Shown here: positions 1-10,910 of the stretch, piece after piece | How the letters are laid out: every line of letters starts with the position of its first letter | Numbering within the stretch: position 1 is the stretch's first letter | NCBI RefSeq assembly: GCF_019279795.1 | Contig: NC_056747.1 | Coordinates: 1,005,388,157-1,005,452,156 of the forward strand | From: Protopterus annectens | Lineage: Eukaryota > Chordata > Ceratodontiformes > Protopteridae | DNA: 64,000 nt | Reading direction: 5' to 3' | Notes under the pieces: model-generated | Told to the model about the DNA's origin: nothing | Database searches by the model: none | Seen by the model: only the letters and a program-made list of their open reading frames with translations | Program-made: the position numbers and the translations under genes

Positions 1-661
1 TAAAAATCCTGTTCCTCCAGATAAAGAGGCAAGGGCTTTGGATAGATGGGGAAAGAAAGTGTATACTTCTTCCACTTTGGCCATGAGAGCTTTGAATTGC
101 CAATTTCACATGTTGAAATACCAAAATTATCTCCTTTCACAATTAAAGTCTAAGGTAGATGCTTTGGCGGAAGGCATTGAGTGTAAAGAGTTGCAGGATT
201 TAGTTCATGTTTCTGAACAGGTGGGTAAGCATTCTTTGCAATGTGGTTTTGATGCTGTGCAGGCCTCTTCGAGGGTGGCTGCCACTGGTTCGGTTCTTCG
301 CAGGCACGCCTGGCTGAGGGATCAGAATTTAGCTGAGCATGTGAAGACAAGGATTTTAGATGCTCCTTTACAATCTGATGTGTTGTTTGGTTCGCCTGTG
401 GAAGCAATTCTAAAGAAAATGGAAGACAAGGCTAAGTCTATGCAGACTGTTAAAGATTTTTTGCAGGTTCAGCCTCCGAAGTTTAGTAGAAATTGGCCTA
501 CCAAGGGGTGGACATATCCTGCTTATGATTCCCAGTCTAGGGGTAGGTCTAGACGTGGTAGGGGCAGAGCTCAAGGTTCTTTTAGGCCTAGAACAGGGAG
601 TTCACCTGCTCAGTCTTCTGGTGAGGGCAGGGGTCAGTCCTTTCGTAAACAGACCCAATGA
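1..661 (+). pseudogene. DIRS copy A: gag, C-terminal part
   Basis: The reading frame covers the conserved C-terminal half of DIRS Gag, with the words RWGKKVYTS, NCQFHMLKYQ, GFDAVQASSR, RRHAWLRDQ and a basic, Arg/Gly-rich tail. The same words recur in every gag region of this window. This Gag segment belongs to the family from which the vertebrate LAP2-alpha C-terminal domain is thought to derive. Gag packages the element RNA. The 5' part lies outside the window. Confidence 0.85.
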
Positions 662-2568
662 CCTGCCTTTTCAGCTGCCAGAATCTTCTCGTTTGGCAGC
701 ACCTTTGGGAGGAAGGTTGGCACTTTTCAAAGAAAACTGGAGTTTAATTACCCAAGACAGATGGGTATTGGATATCATTCACCACGGTTACAGGTTTTAT
801 TTCCATACCTTGCCTCCTTGCAAAGGCATGCCAGACATTCCTCCTCAGCAAAGGAAAGAGGCTCACAAGCAAATTTCTCTGCTACTCCAAATAGGGGCCA
901 TTCAGCCGGTTCCTGTGCCAGAAAGGGGCCTAGGATTTTATTCTCGCCTGTTCCTAGTACCAAAAAAGGGGAACACGTGGAGACCAATTTTGGATTTGTC
1001 TATCCTCAACACTTATCTGGACATTCCCAAGTTCAAAATGTTGACGTTACAACAGCTTTTACCTCTGCTGGGCAAAGATCACTGGATGGTAACCTTGGAT
1101 CTCAAGGAAGCTTACCTTCATGTTCCTATCAGGCTAATTTGCAGGAAGTATCTGCGTTTTCGAGCTGGAAATTCTCATTATCAGTTCTCTGCATTGCCCT
1201 TTGGCTTATCTACTGCGCCCAGAGTATTCACAAAAGTTCTGGCTCCAGTAATAGCTTTCTTCAGGCTAAAAGGAATACAAATCTATCCTTATTTGGACGA
1301 CTGCCTGATTCTGGCTCAAGAAAGGGACGTACTTTTTCAGCATTTGGAATATGTGATAGCAGTGCTAAGATGCCTAGGGTATTCTGTGAACGAAATAAAG
1401 TCCAGTCTAGTACCCTCTCAAGACATGTGCTTTCTGGGTGTGAGACTGAATACAGCATCCCAGATGGCCTTTTTAACCCCGGACAAACAAAAGAATCTTT
1501 CTCTTTACTTCCATCAACTATCTCATCAGTCTGGGCTGACTGCAAGGACAGTCCTTCAAGCCTTAGGGTTCATGGCATCTTGTATTCTGGTGCTTCCCAA
1601 TGCCAAACTGCATATGAGGAAGCTGCAATGGTATCTCAAAAATGTATGGACACAGCACTGCCAAGATTTGGACACTGTCATTCAAATAATACCTTGCATT
1701 CAAAAGGAATTTTTGTGGTGGGCTCAGGAATGTCACCTAAACAAGGGACTCTCTGACCCGGCCAGAGGCGAGTCAGATTCTAATGACAGATGCCTCAGAC
1801 ACAGCTTGGGGAGCTCATCTGAATGGAAAGTGGATACAAGACAAGTGGCCTGCCAGACTGCAGCATCTACATATCAACATGAAGGAGATGTTAGCAGTCC
1901 AGTTTGCTTTACTGGCTTTCAAGGATTTACTTCTTCCAGGGCAGGTGTTGATTATAACAGACAACACAACTGTCATGTGGTACATCAACAAACAAGGGGG
2001 AACACATTCTTATCCTCTATGCAGGCAAGCAATGATTTTGTGGGAGACTGCGTTAAGCTTGCAACTGAATCTTCAAGCAAGGTTTCTGCCAGGAGCACAG
2101 AACTCCTTAGCAGATGTGTTAAGCAGGCAAATCATGGATCCCCACGAGTGGAAACTGGATCTTCATGTATTTCAGAAATTGACAGTGTCATGGGAAACTC
2201 CAGACATAGATCTGTTCGCTTCTCCACTAAACCACCAGCTGCCAAAGTTTTGCACGAAAAGGTTTCATCACACAGCCTGGAAAGTGGATGCTCTTTCTTT
2301 CAGTTGGAAAAATCTTCATGTGTATGCCTTTCCACCTCTGCCTCTCCTCCCAAAGGTACTCCTAAAGGTCAGACAAGACAAGCCAAGGATGATTTTAATA
2401 GCTCCAGATTGGCCTCGGCAGCACTGGTACCCATTGCTGAGGAGTCTGGTAAGGAAGCCTCCATGGCCCTTACCCTTGATTCCACACATATTGTCTCAGA
2501 AGGACGGGCATCTACTCAATGTCAAGCTTCACTCTCTTCATCTAACAGCCTGGCATATTCTGTTTTGA
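662..2568 (+). pseudogene. DIRS copy A: RT-RNase H-methyltransferase region
   Basis: The region encodes a DIRS-type polymerase. The reverse transcriptase part shows the block LKEAYLHVPI, then LPFGLSTAPRVFTK and the catalytic YPYLDDCLIL near 1290. RNase H follows, with TDASDTAWGAH near 1785, the DNTTVMWYINKQGG block near 1960 and LADVLSRQ near 2110. The C-terminal DAM-like methyltransferase domain typical of DIRS comes last (DIDLFASPLN near 2205, APDWPRQHWYPLL near 2405). It sits between gag and YR as in the family. It is broken. Confidence 0.9.
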
Positions 2569-2604
2569 ACCATAGCAGGTCTCAGCTTCCTCAACAAGTT
2601 TTAA

Positions 2605-3609
2605 ATGTGATTATGGAAGCCAGAAGACCTAGTACAAGGAAAGTGTCACGCAGGAAAATGGAAGAGATTTTTATTTTGGAGTGCAGCAAAGGATTTGGAT
2701 GTTTCTGAGCCAAATTTGAGTGTGGCTCTTCAATATCTTACTGAGTTATTGGACAAAGGTTTGTCTTTCTCTTCCATTAAGATTCATGCTGCAGCAATTT
2801 CAGCTCACTATGATTGTGACCCACCATTGTTTTCTCATCCTTTGTTCAAGCAATTTCTTAGAGGGGCAAAGAATATAAGACCCCCACGTAGAGCTCCTAC
2901 TCCTGCTTGGGACCTCAATTTTGTGTTGGAGAAACTCACTCTACAACCTTTTGAGCCTGCAGCTACTGCTGAATTGAAATATTTGTCATGGAAGACTGCT
3001 TTTTTGTTAGCCATTACCTCTGCAAGAAGGGTGTCTGAATTGCAGGCCCTTATGGCAGTTGAGCGTTTCCTGATTTTTCATAAGGATAGGGTATCTTTAC
3101 GTACTAATCCTTCTTTTATGCCTAAAGTGGTTTCTAGTGTGGCTTTAAACCAAACTATTCATTTGCCTACCTTTTATGCAAGTCCCCAAAATAAGGGGGA
3201 AAAGATTTTGCACACTTTAGATGTACACAGGCAATTACGTTATTATTTAAGCAGGACTAAGGATTTTAGGCAGTCTCAGCAGTTGTTTGTTTCATTTGCT
3301 TTGAGTTCTCAGGGTAAGCCTGTGTCAAAACAAACTATTTCTAAGTGGATTGGGTTTTGCATTACTTTCTGTTACTCCCATCATGGCAAAGAGATTCCAG
3401 CTGGGATTAGGCCTCATTCCACTAGGGCTACTGCCACTTCAACAGCATTTCTAAGGGGGGTGGCAACTAAGGATATTTTGGAGGCAGCTACTTGGAGTTC
3501 AGTGCGTACTTTCTCTAAGCATTACCATCTTCCTCTCTACTCTAAATCTAGGGCTGGTTTTGCCACTGCTATTTTACAGGGCATGTTATCAGCTCCTGCT
3601 TCTTTGTGA
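2605..3609 (+). pseudogene. DIRS copy A: tyrosine recombinase
   Basis: This is a phage-integrase-fold tyrosine recombinase, which inserts the circular cDNA. The SAM-like N-terminal part begins with EARRPSTRK near 2613. The catalytic part carries the first Arg in ARRVSELQAL near 3030, the H-x-x-R box in RPHSTRATATS near 3410 and a candidate nucleophilic Tyr in the HYHLPLYSKSRAGFA block near 3525. Most of the domain lies in one open frame, so this is one of the best-kept YR genes in the window. It ends directly before the ICR. Confidence 0.9.
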
Positions 3610-3644
3610 TTTGCCATCCTCCCTTACCTCTGCTTTGGGATTCT

Positions 3645-3745
3645 ACCCAAGTGTCAGGACTGCAGCAATGTGAGATGAAGAACATAGTACAGTTTTGTAC
3701 CTACCATAAATGTAGATGTTCGAAGATCCACATTGCTGCAGTCCA
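3645..3745 (+). repeat. DIRS copy A: internal complementary region
   Basis: The left half (to about 3686) is the reverse complement of a DIRS left end, ending in GAAGAACAT. The right half (AGTACAG onward) is the reverse complement of this copy's right end at 4040-4109. This back-to-back arrangement is the diagnostic ICR of DIRS elements, thought to template completion of the circular cDNA. Confidence 0.88.
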
Positions 3746-3910
3746 ATTTACCCTCCCTCCTTCCCCTCTGTGTTTAGGGGTGGTTGTGTGGGTGGACTTG
3801 TACCTGTCTGACTTTGTATATATTGTACATATATTTGGTACAGGGGTGTTTGGTGTTGTTGTTGTTTTTTGGTTTGGCCTTATTCTTTTAGGGTCTTCTG
3901 ACATCTGGGG

Positions 3911-4109
3911 CAAGAAAAGACTGAGGAAATGACGTCGGTCATGCGCATTTGTACCCTGACGTCCTGACGTCAGACTAATGCGCCTTGACCGACGTCAGCC
4001 TTATACTTTGGTATTCGGGCCGACTGGGACAGCGGACTACCCAAGTGTCAGGACTGCAGCAATGTGGATCTTCGAACATCTACATTTATGGTAGGTACAA
4101 AACTGTACT
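3911..4109 (+). repeat. DIRS copy A: right inverted terminal repeat
   Basis: It starts at GGCAAGAAA and ends at ACTGTACT. It contains several TGACGTC words (CRE-like) and the terminal word CGAACATCTACATTTATGG, which recurs in reverse complement in the ICR at 3700-3730. Its left partner is outside the window. Confidence 0.85.
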
Positions 4110-5388
4110 TTTATCTGAGTGGAAAAATCTCTGACTTCTAACCCCCTCCATTTATCAACTCTGCTGCAGCTTGGAGCAAACTTCCCTATTGCATTGACAT
4201 CTATTGCATATCCAGAATGTGGTGAAAATGTGTTTTTCTGCACACTCGGCCGTCCAGCAATGTACCAGTCTTCACCCGGTGTGCCAGTCTTGGAACTAGA
4301 CTAGCAGATAGCAGGTGTTTTACAGTTGCAAATAACAATAGCCAGTGATTCTGATATCCACAACGCCATTTGCATTTGTTCAGGTGTAGGATCTGTCCCT
4401 GTGTTAACTTTTGTGCTTGCCAGCAAGGCAGTGGAACAAGGATCACCAATATCTGCTATAGAAAATAGACTTAAATTTGTTAAAAGTGAGTAAAGAAGCA
4501 GTTGGTTTGTCAGCAAAGCGCTCCCCTGTACTTGAAATGTAGTACAACCTGCTGACTGCACAGCTGGCACTGTTGGTGTGCTGACCTAAGAGGGCACAAC
4601 AAAAGGAAGTGTATAGTTTTATACTTTCCCTTGTTAAAATTTCACTCTGCAGCATGTCCTCAGTAGTACTGCAAGTGTGACTGTTTTGAAACAACACAAC
4701 TTTAGTCTTGCTTCGTCTGGCAGTTTGTTCTAGACTTGCATTTACCTGAGTTTCATGTTTAACATTCTTTGCCCCCCCCCCCCCCCAAAAAAAAACTTTA
4801 ATTACAAGAGCTACTAGTGCATATGTACTACTTGCAGTTGATTGGTATGCTACCGAAATGAGTGTGCAGCACCAGGTCCTTTTCCTGCTCTTTGCTGCTC
4901 TGGATTTGCTCTGTTCTCTTACTAGAATTCAGGGTACCTGTTCAGCCAGGTTTGTGTGTATGCCAGCCACAGTAGTCTGATACAGCAGATTTAATGAACA
5001 GACTTTTGACTGTAATCTCTGCCCAAAAAAATATTGAGATCGCTAAGACTTTGTATCTTGTGCTAAAGTTGCCTGCATAGACTGACTATTGCTACTGTGA
5101 TTTATTTATCTCTGCCCCCTTCGTTCCTCTCTCATGCTCAGTTCCCCAGCCCCCCCAACCTTTACATTTATTCCCTGTTAACTCCCCTGCATAGTTTAGT
5201 ACATATTACCCACCCCTTAAAGACGTGCTCATTAAAAAGTACTCTTCCAGTTTCTGTCCTCTGTCAATTCCTGTTGCAGCCCATTCCATAGACTTAAAAA
5301 AACATTTTTACAGATGTTCTGAAACCACTTTTTTCCATGCACACTCCTGTTACCAATACTTCATCCATTCACATGTGTAAAAACTGTA
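4110..5388. other. Unassigned intronic sequence
   Basis: I see no exon, RNA gene or recognisable transposon here. It holds a short C-run followed by an A-run (4773-4794) and otherwise mixed, T-rich DNA. Short open frames have no recognisable motifs and I treat them as chance. Confidence 0.5.
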
Positions 5389-5420
5389 ATATATATATAC
5401 ATATTTATATATATATATAT

Positions 5421-5503
<83 letters not shown>

Positions 5504-5554
5504 TACATATATATATATATGTATATATATATACATACATATATATATACATAC

Positions 5555-5607
<53 letters not shown>

Positions 5608-5634
5608 TTTATATATATATATATATATATATAT
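5389..5634. repeat. (TA)n microsatellite with TACA/TATT interruptions
   Basis: About 246 bases of almost pure alternating TA, broken by ACAC and TTTA units. Open frames of alternating Ile and Tyr on both strands come only from the repeat. Confidence 0.97.
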
Positions 5635-6409
5635 GCTTGTATCAGCACACATGTAAGTACATACATACCAATAACACAAAAAGCACTTTTTTTAGATGCT
5701 CTTACTTTAGCTACTACTTTGGACTGCCATCATGCTCATTATTACACATTTTTGTCTCCTTTCTCATCTGTACACCACTCACGTCACCTCCCCCTGCAAA
5801 CAAAACTCATACCATATAGCTTTTTGCACACAACCTAACCACTCTTTAGTACCTTAACTATCTGTATACCACCCTGCAGAGATCTCTCCCCAACCCTTTA
5901 CTGCACCTCTCTCTCCATTTATCATACCACTTCTTTCATTAATATACCACAGACATCATCTTACCAAACCTCCACCTTCTACCCACCATGTTAACTCTCA
6001 CTGTCTCAACTCAATGACATTGTCAATTGCTACTGTTTTGTACACTCGCACCCCTAGCTCAGTGCAGTAACCACCATAATATTCCCACATCATATCGCAT
6101 CTCCATCACATATGCACCCATATTAAATCACAGAACATTCTGTCCCTGTCTGTCTCTCCTTCTGTGTACCAGTATACATGATTAGATCTGTTCTGTTATA
6201 GATGTATTAAAGTTAATGATAGCACTTTTTCAGCAGTACTGAAAGCCAGATACAAAAACAAATGGCTCCATACCTCTACTCTTTCCACCTTCATCTTGAA
6301 ACTTGATGGAGATTTACCCTAACCCTAGAGCCCCCACCTCGGCTACCAACTGTGGCCAACCCATTACTTTCCAGTGCTCCCAACACAGTTTTCCCATCGG
6401 GTAATGAAT
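5635..6409. other. Pyrimidine-rich intronic sequence, possibly LINE 5' region
   Basis: C/T/A-rich DNA with no motif I recognise. It directly precedes an L2-like endonuclease fragment and could be the 5' region of that LINE, but nothing in the sequence proves it. Confidence 0.35.
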
Positions 6410-6905
6410 CTAACCTCATTCTTTTCAACGTTAACCTCAGTTGCATCTGAAAAAAAATTCATGATATCAATGCATGTCTTGATTTTTACTCCCCAGACAT
6501 TCTAATTGCCACTGAAACCTGGCTAAAACGAGAAATAACTGACAACAAAATTATTCCCCCAGGTTTTAACCTATGCAGAATGGACAGAAAACTTTTAAGA
6601 GAGCCAATAAAAACAACTTGAGAATAACTCTAGCCCACCTAAATATCGCAAAATTTAGTAATGCTAAACTTCTGATTGCATACCTCAAACTCGGCCAGAA
6701 GTCGTCCATGTATAAAAGCAGTATACATTCCACCAGGCAGCAACCTTAATGCAACTGAAAATATCCTGTACTGGATGTCTGACAACATCTCCCAAGAAAC
6801 TCTTAAGTTGCCTGAATGTAGACTGGCAGCCCATAAACAGTAGCAACCCCAAGGGCTCTTTCACCCAACGAACAATCTCCAGCTCCAGAATTAACAAAAG
6901 CACTA
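6410..6905 (+). mobile_element. L2-like LINE fragment, endonuclease part
   Basis: Conceptual translation gives the N-terminal part of an apurinic-like endonuclease of a non-LTR retrotransposon: HDINACLDFYSPDILIATET with WLKREITDNKIIPPGFN following (about 6455-6570), then YIPPGSNLNATENIL (about 6725) and a degraded VDWQP block. It is decayed, with in-frame stops and frame changes, and has no start. It stops where the CR1-like endonuclease begins. The later L2-like pieces at 13380-13786 and 19990-21085 carry the next parts of such an ORF in order, so all three may be one LINE broken by later insertions. Confidence 0.65.
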
Positions 6906-6929
6906 AGGCTGTCCATACTGGACTGGATA

Positions 6930-7528
6930 TTGGCAAACCCCATAATGTAAAATCCTATGGTTGCTTACCATTTACTAGAAATGACCACTTTCCAACCTGT
7001 GTAATCAGACAACAAATATGGGTCACCCAAACAAATGTAGGTGGAGTTGTGTCCATATTCATTAAGGATATCCACACCTCCAAGCTAGTTGCTCAGCATA
7101 ATGCATCCAAGATTATCCAAGTTCAACTAACTCTGGGCAAGACCGCAATCCAGATTGTAGCTTGCTATAGACCCCCCACCATGCCCCAGGATTCCCACTT
7201 CTCTTTTTTTGATGCACTGGAAAATATTAGAGTACAACCCAACGCCCTAAAAATGGGGGATTTCAACTACCCCACCATTAACTGGGAAAACTACTCATGT
7301 ACAAACTCTTTTGTTCAATGTTTTCTGGAATTCATCAATTCCAACGCCTTGGATCAACTTATCCACACCCCCACCAGGGGCAGCAGTATCCTAGACCTGG
7401 TCATCACCAACATGGGCAACCAGTGTTCCACACCAGAGATCAGTTCCTCGTTGGTCAGATCCGACCACAAGTTAATCACCCTAGACATCCACATCCTGCT
7501 CCCACCCCCATTAGGAAAACAACCGTAA
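6930..7528 (+). pseudogene. CR1-like LINE 1: endonuclease domain
   Basis: An open frame carries the LINE apurinic-like endonuclease, which nicks the target to prime reverse transcription. Recognisable parts are NVGGVVSIFIKD near 7038, QIVACYRPPTMPQDSHF near 7153, the GDFNYPTINWENY block near 7257 (catalytic Asp/Asn region), THTPTRGSSILDLVITN-like residues near 7370 and the C-terminal SDHKLITLDI near 7460 (catalytic Asp-His). The open frame extends upstream into L2-like sequence, so its first ATG is not the original start. Confidence 0.82.
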
Positions 7529-7739
7529 AAAATTACTCCAAAGCCAGCTTCACGCTTTCTAAGACAGAAGTGGCAAACTTCACAACACCCATACAGATAG
7601 ACAGTAGAGGTACGAGTGCTGAATCCTACACAAATGCACTTTATAAGCACTTACACGAGTGCATGGATCGTGCTATCCCTAACAGAACCAAGATGCTGTC
7701 CTCCAAAAAAGGAAGCCAATCTGGTGGTCTTCTGCCATA

Positions 7740-8757
7740 AACAAACTCTACAACAGAAGAAAGAAACTGTTGCAAAAAAGAGTAAAATCCCATGATTGGA
7801 GGAACTCTCTGGTCAGCCTCCGTAAGAAGCTGAGATCCCTCATAAAATCCTCCAAAGCTAGTTATGAAAACAAAATTACCACTGATTCTAAAGACAACCA
7901 CAAAGCATTCTACAGCTATGTCAAGAATCTCTATGGCAACACTCAGATCTGCTCTGTGTTACAGCACAATGGCACTAAATATACAGAACCAACTGATATT
8001 GCCAACATTCTGCAGATAGGTTCAGTGTTAACTTTACCCTCCCTCTCACCCCCTAAAGGGCCCATCTCTGTACCGGAAGAATGCAAAGTTCCTGTAATCA
8101 CGGCTGCACAGGTAAAAACCTCACTCTCCAAAGCCAAGAACACAGCATCCATGGGACCTGACAACATCCCAGGCTGCCTTCTACACAAACTACAGAATGA
8201 ACTGGCACCCCACCTAAGTACCACTAAGTACCATGTTCAGTCATAGCCTCATCTCAGGCTTTGTGCCTTTCAATGATGCACCGCGACGGTTATCCCACTC
8301 CACAAAAGGGGAGCCACGACAGACCCTGGGAACTACCGCCCCATTAGCCTGACGAGCCTGGTCTGCAAGGCCATGGAACGTATCATCATGGAACTCATAA
8401 ACAAAGACATTGGAGATCTCCAAACTCTGGACCCCACACAGTTCGGGTTTGTAAAAGACCGATCATGTCTCCTAAACCTGATGGACTTCTTTGAAGCAGT
8501 CACCAAAGCCATAGATGAGGGTAAAGTGGTTCACACAGCCTATCTAGATCTCGCCAAGGCATTCAACACCATTCCCCAGTCTGGAATTCTAGACAAACTC
8601 ACTAAACTAGGTATAAATCCTTATGTCATAAGATGGGTTGCCAACTGGCTTACTGACAGAGCACACACTGTGAAAGTAGCAGACTCCAAATCAGACTTCA
8701 GGCCAGTGACAAGTGGAGCACCACTGGGTTCAGTCCTGGGTCCTCTTCTGTTAGCCT
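7740..8757 (+). pseudogene. CR1-like LINE 1: reverse transcriptase, first part
   Basis: This is the RT N-terminal region: the INKLYNRRKKLL linker near 7737, GPDNIPGCLLHKL near 8155, FGFVKDRSCLLNLMDFFE near 8445, then AYLDLAKAFNTIP near 8540 and GAPLGSVLGPLL near 8720 (family consensus GVPQGSVLGPLL). The frame is lost between about 8246 and 8373. The domain stops before the catalytic FADD motif, where the minus-strand LINE is inserted; FADDCKLG reappears at 10194 beyond it. Confidence 0.82.
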
Positions 8758-9086
8758 GTACTTAGCCTAGTATGAACATATGAACCTATCTGCCCTAGGG
8801 CATTTATAAGCCTAGCCAGAATGTGTTTGGCTTTCGCCACCCATTTTAAATTAATTTTGCTATGCCCTTTTTCGAGGTTAGTATACTGTGCCTCTGTCTA
8901 ACAGTGACACAGAAGTGATACCCGGGCTAAACCTACGATCTCCCATCCACTCATCAAGATTCCTTTTGAAGAGAGTCAATGAGGGACTCTGCCTAACCTG
9001 GACTGGGATTTTATTCCAGAGTGAAGGGAGCCTCTGGGTTATGAATATGTCCCTCCAGCATGTCCTATTTATTTCAGTGCTGAGGT

Positions 9087-10106
9087 TCAAGTCTCGAGCG
9101 TAGCTCGATGGGATTTGGATTTTCTGAGGTGCAGCATGTCCATTAATTCCGGGTTGGACATGGCTTTATACGTTAGGCACAGATCGCCTCTGAACAGGCG
9201 GTATGCCACTGAGTAGAGCTGGTGTTTCTTTAACCGGGCAGCATATGGCATCTGTTTGAGCCCTTTGATCCTCTTGGTGAGGTACTTTTGGGGTCTTTCC
9301 AGTTGCTGCAGGTGTCTGGTAAGGTACATCCCAAAAGGGGCATTGTACTTAATTATGGGCCTGATGAGGGATGAGTAAAGAGGCAAGATGACCTCCCCTG
9401 ATCTAGATGTGAATCCCTTCATTATTAGGTGGGCTATATAAAATGTTTTTCTAACCACTTTGGCCACGTGGTTGTCAAATGAGAGATTGCTATCAACATG
9501 GGTCCCCAGGTCCCTAATTACTTCTTCTGTACTTAATGGATTACCACCTATGTGGTAATTTGTGGGCACTTTGTTTTTGCCAAAGGGGATGACTATACAC
9601 TTTTTGGCATTTAGCTTGAGGCCATGGCTCTGGCACCAGTTGTCTGTTTCTATGAAGCCCTTTTGGAGGATGCTTGTGTCGGCTGGAGAGTCTATTATGG
9701 TGCCCAGTTTGCAGTCATCTGCGAACTTGGTCAGCCACAGTCCTTCCATGTTGGCCTGTACCTCCGAGAAATATATACCGAACAAGAGAGGTCCCAGGAC
9801 TGAGCCTTGCGGGACACCACTTGTAACTGGTTTGGAGTCTGACATGGCTCCAGCAATTCTAACCATGTGGGTTCTGTCCTTGAGCCAGTTTGCAATCCAT
9901 CTAGTGACATAGGGGTTTATATTTAAGCTGGTGAGCTTATCTATAATGCCCGAGTGGGGTATTGTATCGAAGGCTTTTGCAAGGTCCAGGTAGGCTGTGT
10001 GGACCACCTTCCCCTCGTCGATGGCCTTGGTGACCGTTTCAAAGAAATCAACCAGGTTTAAGAGGCAGGATCTGCCCTTAACAAAGCCGAACTGGGTAGG
10101 ATCCAA
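9087..10106 (-). pseudogene. CR1-like LINE 2: reverse transcriptase
   Basis: A 339-residue open frame covers most of a CR1-like reverse transcriptase: FGFVKGRSCLLNLVDFFE, AYLDLAKAFDTIPHSG, GVPQGSVLGPLLFGIYF, the catalytic KFADDCKLG, GLKLNAKKC and IRPIIKYNAPFGMYL. The fingers N-terminal to this and the endonuclease are absent (5' truncation). The frame shifts just after HRAT near 9090, and the C-terminal block continues in another frame to 8878 (NLSTEINRTCWRD, QRLPSLWNKIP). The first Met is internal to the domain, not a true start. Confidence 0.88.
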
Positions 10107-10118
10107 TTCGGCTTTGTT
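10080..10118. repeat. 12-bp inverted repeat at the 5' edge of LINE 2
   Basis: AACAAAGCCGAA (10080-10091) is followed after 15 bases by TTCGGCTTTGTT (10107-10118). It sits where the minus-strand LINE coding sequence stops. Snap-back at the 5' edge is seen in aborted or inverted LINE insertions. Confidence 0.85.
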
Positions 10119-10189
10119 ATCAGAGGATCAGAGAAGTTATCAGTGGATCAGAGAAGTAGAAACCAAACATATAAGGTCTTTGGCTAACT

Positions 10190-10910
10190 AAGTTTGCAGA
10201 TGACTGCAAACTAGGAGCCATAATCGAAACTCCAAAACGAAAGGGCCTCACTGAGACAGATATCTGTTGTCAAAGCCATGGCCTTAAACCCAATGCCAAA
10301 AAGTGCATTGTCATCCCCTTTGATAAAAACTCTGTACCCATGAACTACCACATAGGCGGTAGCCTACTTAACACAGAAAGTGTGATGAGACCTTTGGACA
10401 CAGGTTGATAGTAGTCTTTCCTTTGATAATCACATCGCCACAGTGGTCAGGAAATCCTTCTACGTGGCACACCTCATCACAAAAGGTTTCTCATCCAGAA
10501 AGAGGTCATTGTTCCCCTCTGCTCATCACTCATTAGACCCATTATAGAGTACAACGCCCCTTTTGGTATCTACCTCACAAGACATCTACAGCAACTGGAA
10601 AGGCCGCAGAAATTCCTCACAAAGAGGATTACTGGCCTCAAACAGATGCCCTACGCAGACAGTCTCAAAAAACTCCAGCTTTACTCTGTCGCATATCGCC
10701 TACTCAGAGGCGATCTCTGCCTAATATACAAAGCTATGGCAAACCCAGAGCTGTTGGACATGCTCCACTTAAAGAAATCCCAATCCCTCCTAGCTACACG
10801 CTCTAGGGACCTAAACCTTATCACCACAATAAACATAACTTGCTGGAGGGATAGATTCCTGTCCCAGAGACTTCCCATACTCTGGAACAGACTACCTATG
10901 TCAAACAGAG
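10190..10910 (+). pseudogene. CR1-like LINE 1: reverse transcriptase, second part
   Basis: LINE 1 resumes with the catalytic FADDCKLGAIIET near 10194, GLKLNAKKCIVIP-like residues near 10280, RPIIEYNAPFGIYLTRHL near 10535 and the C-terminal SRDLNLITTINITCWRDR and QRLPILWNRLP blocks (10800-10895). Frames change at least once between 10190 and 10640. It ends at the TIR element; the final LFKKNLD block is found beyond it at about 11235. Confidence 0.82.

Larger units (their letters stand above)
1..4109 (+). mobile_element. DIRS retrotransposon copy A (5' end outside window)
   Basis: This is the 3' three quarters of a DIRS-type tyrosine-recombinase retrotransposon. In order it shows the C-terminal part of gag, RT-RNase H-methyltransferase, tyrosine recombinase (YR), the internal complementary region (ICR) and the right inverted terminal repeat (ITR). 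DIRS elements copy an RNA into a circle and integrate with the YR, so no integrase and usually no target duplication is expected. The copy is broken, with few breaks (about one to three by eye), so it is among the better-kept copies here. Its terminal words (GCAGCAATG) differ from those of the other copies (GCAACAGTG), which marks a separate subfamily. The right end is placed at the ACTGTACT sequence predicted by the ICR. Confidence 0.93.
8766..10189 (-). mobile_element. CR1-like LINE 2 (minus strand), inserted in LINE 1
   Basis: A 5'-truncated CR1-like LINE lies on the minus strand inside LINE 1. Its 3' tail is at about 8766-8880 and matches, in reverse complement, the tails at 11345-11417 and 36990-37077. 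The coding part runs from 10106 leftward. The truncated 5' edge carries a 12-bp inverted repeat (10080-10118) and about 70 bases of filler with a 20-bp tandem repeat (10119-10160). Its RT is better kept than that of LINE 1, consistent with being the younger element. Confidence 0.85.

Noticed and set aside
2605-3609. Tyrosine recombinases as host, phage or integron integrases.
   Set aside because: Each is embedded in the DIRS order gag - RT-RNase H-methyltransferase - YR - ICR - ITR.
5337-5838. Open frames of alternating Ile and Tyr.
   Set aside because: They are translations of the TA microsatellite.
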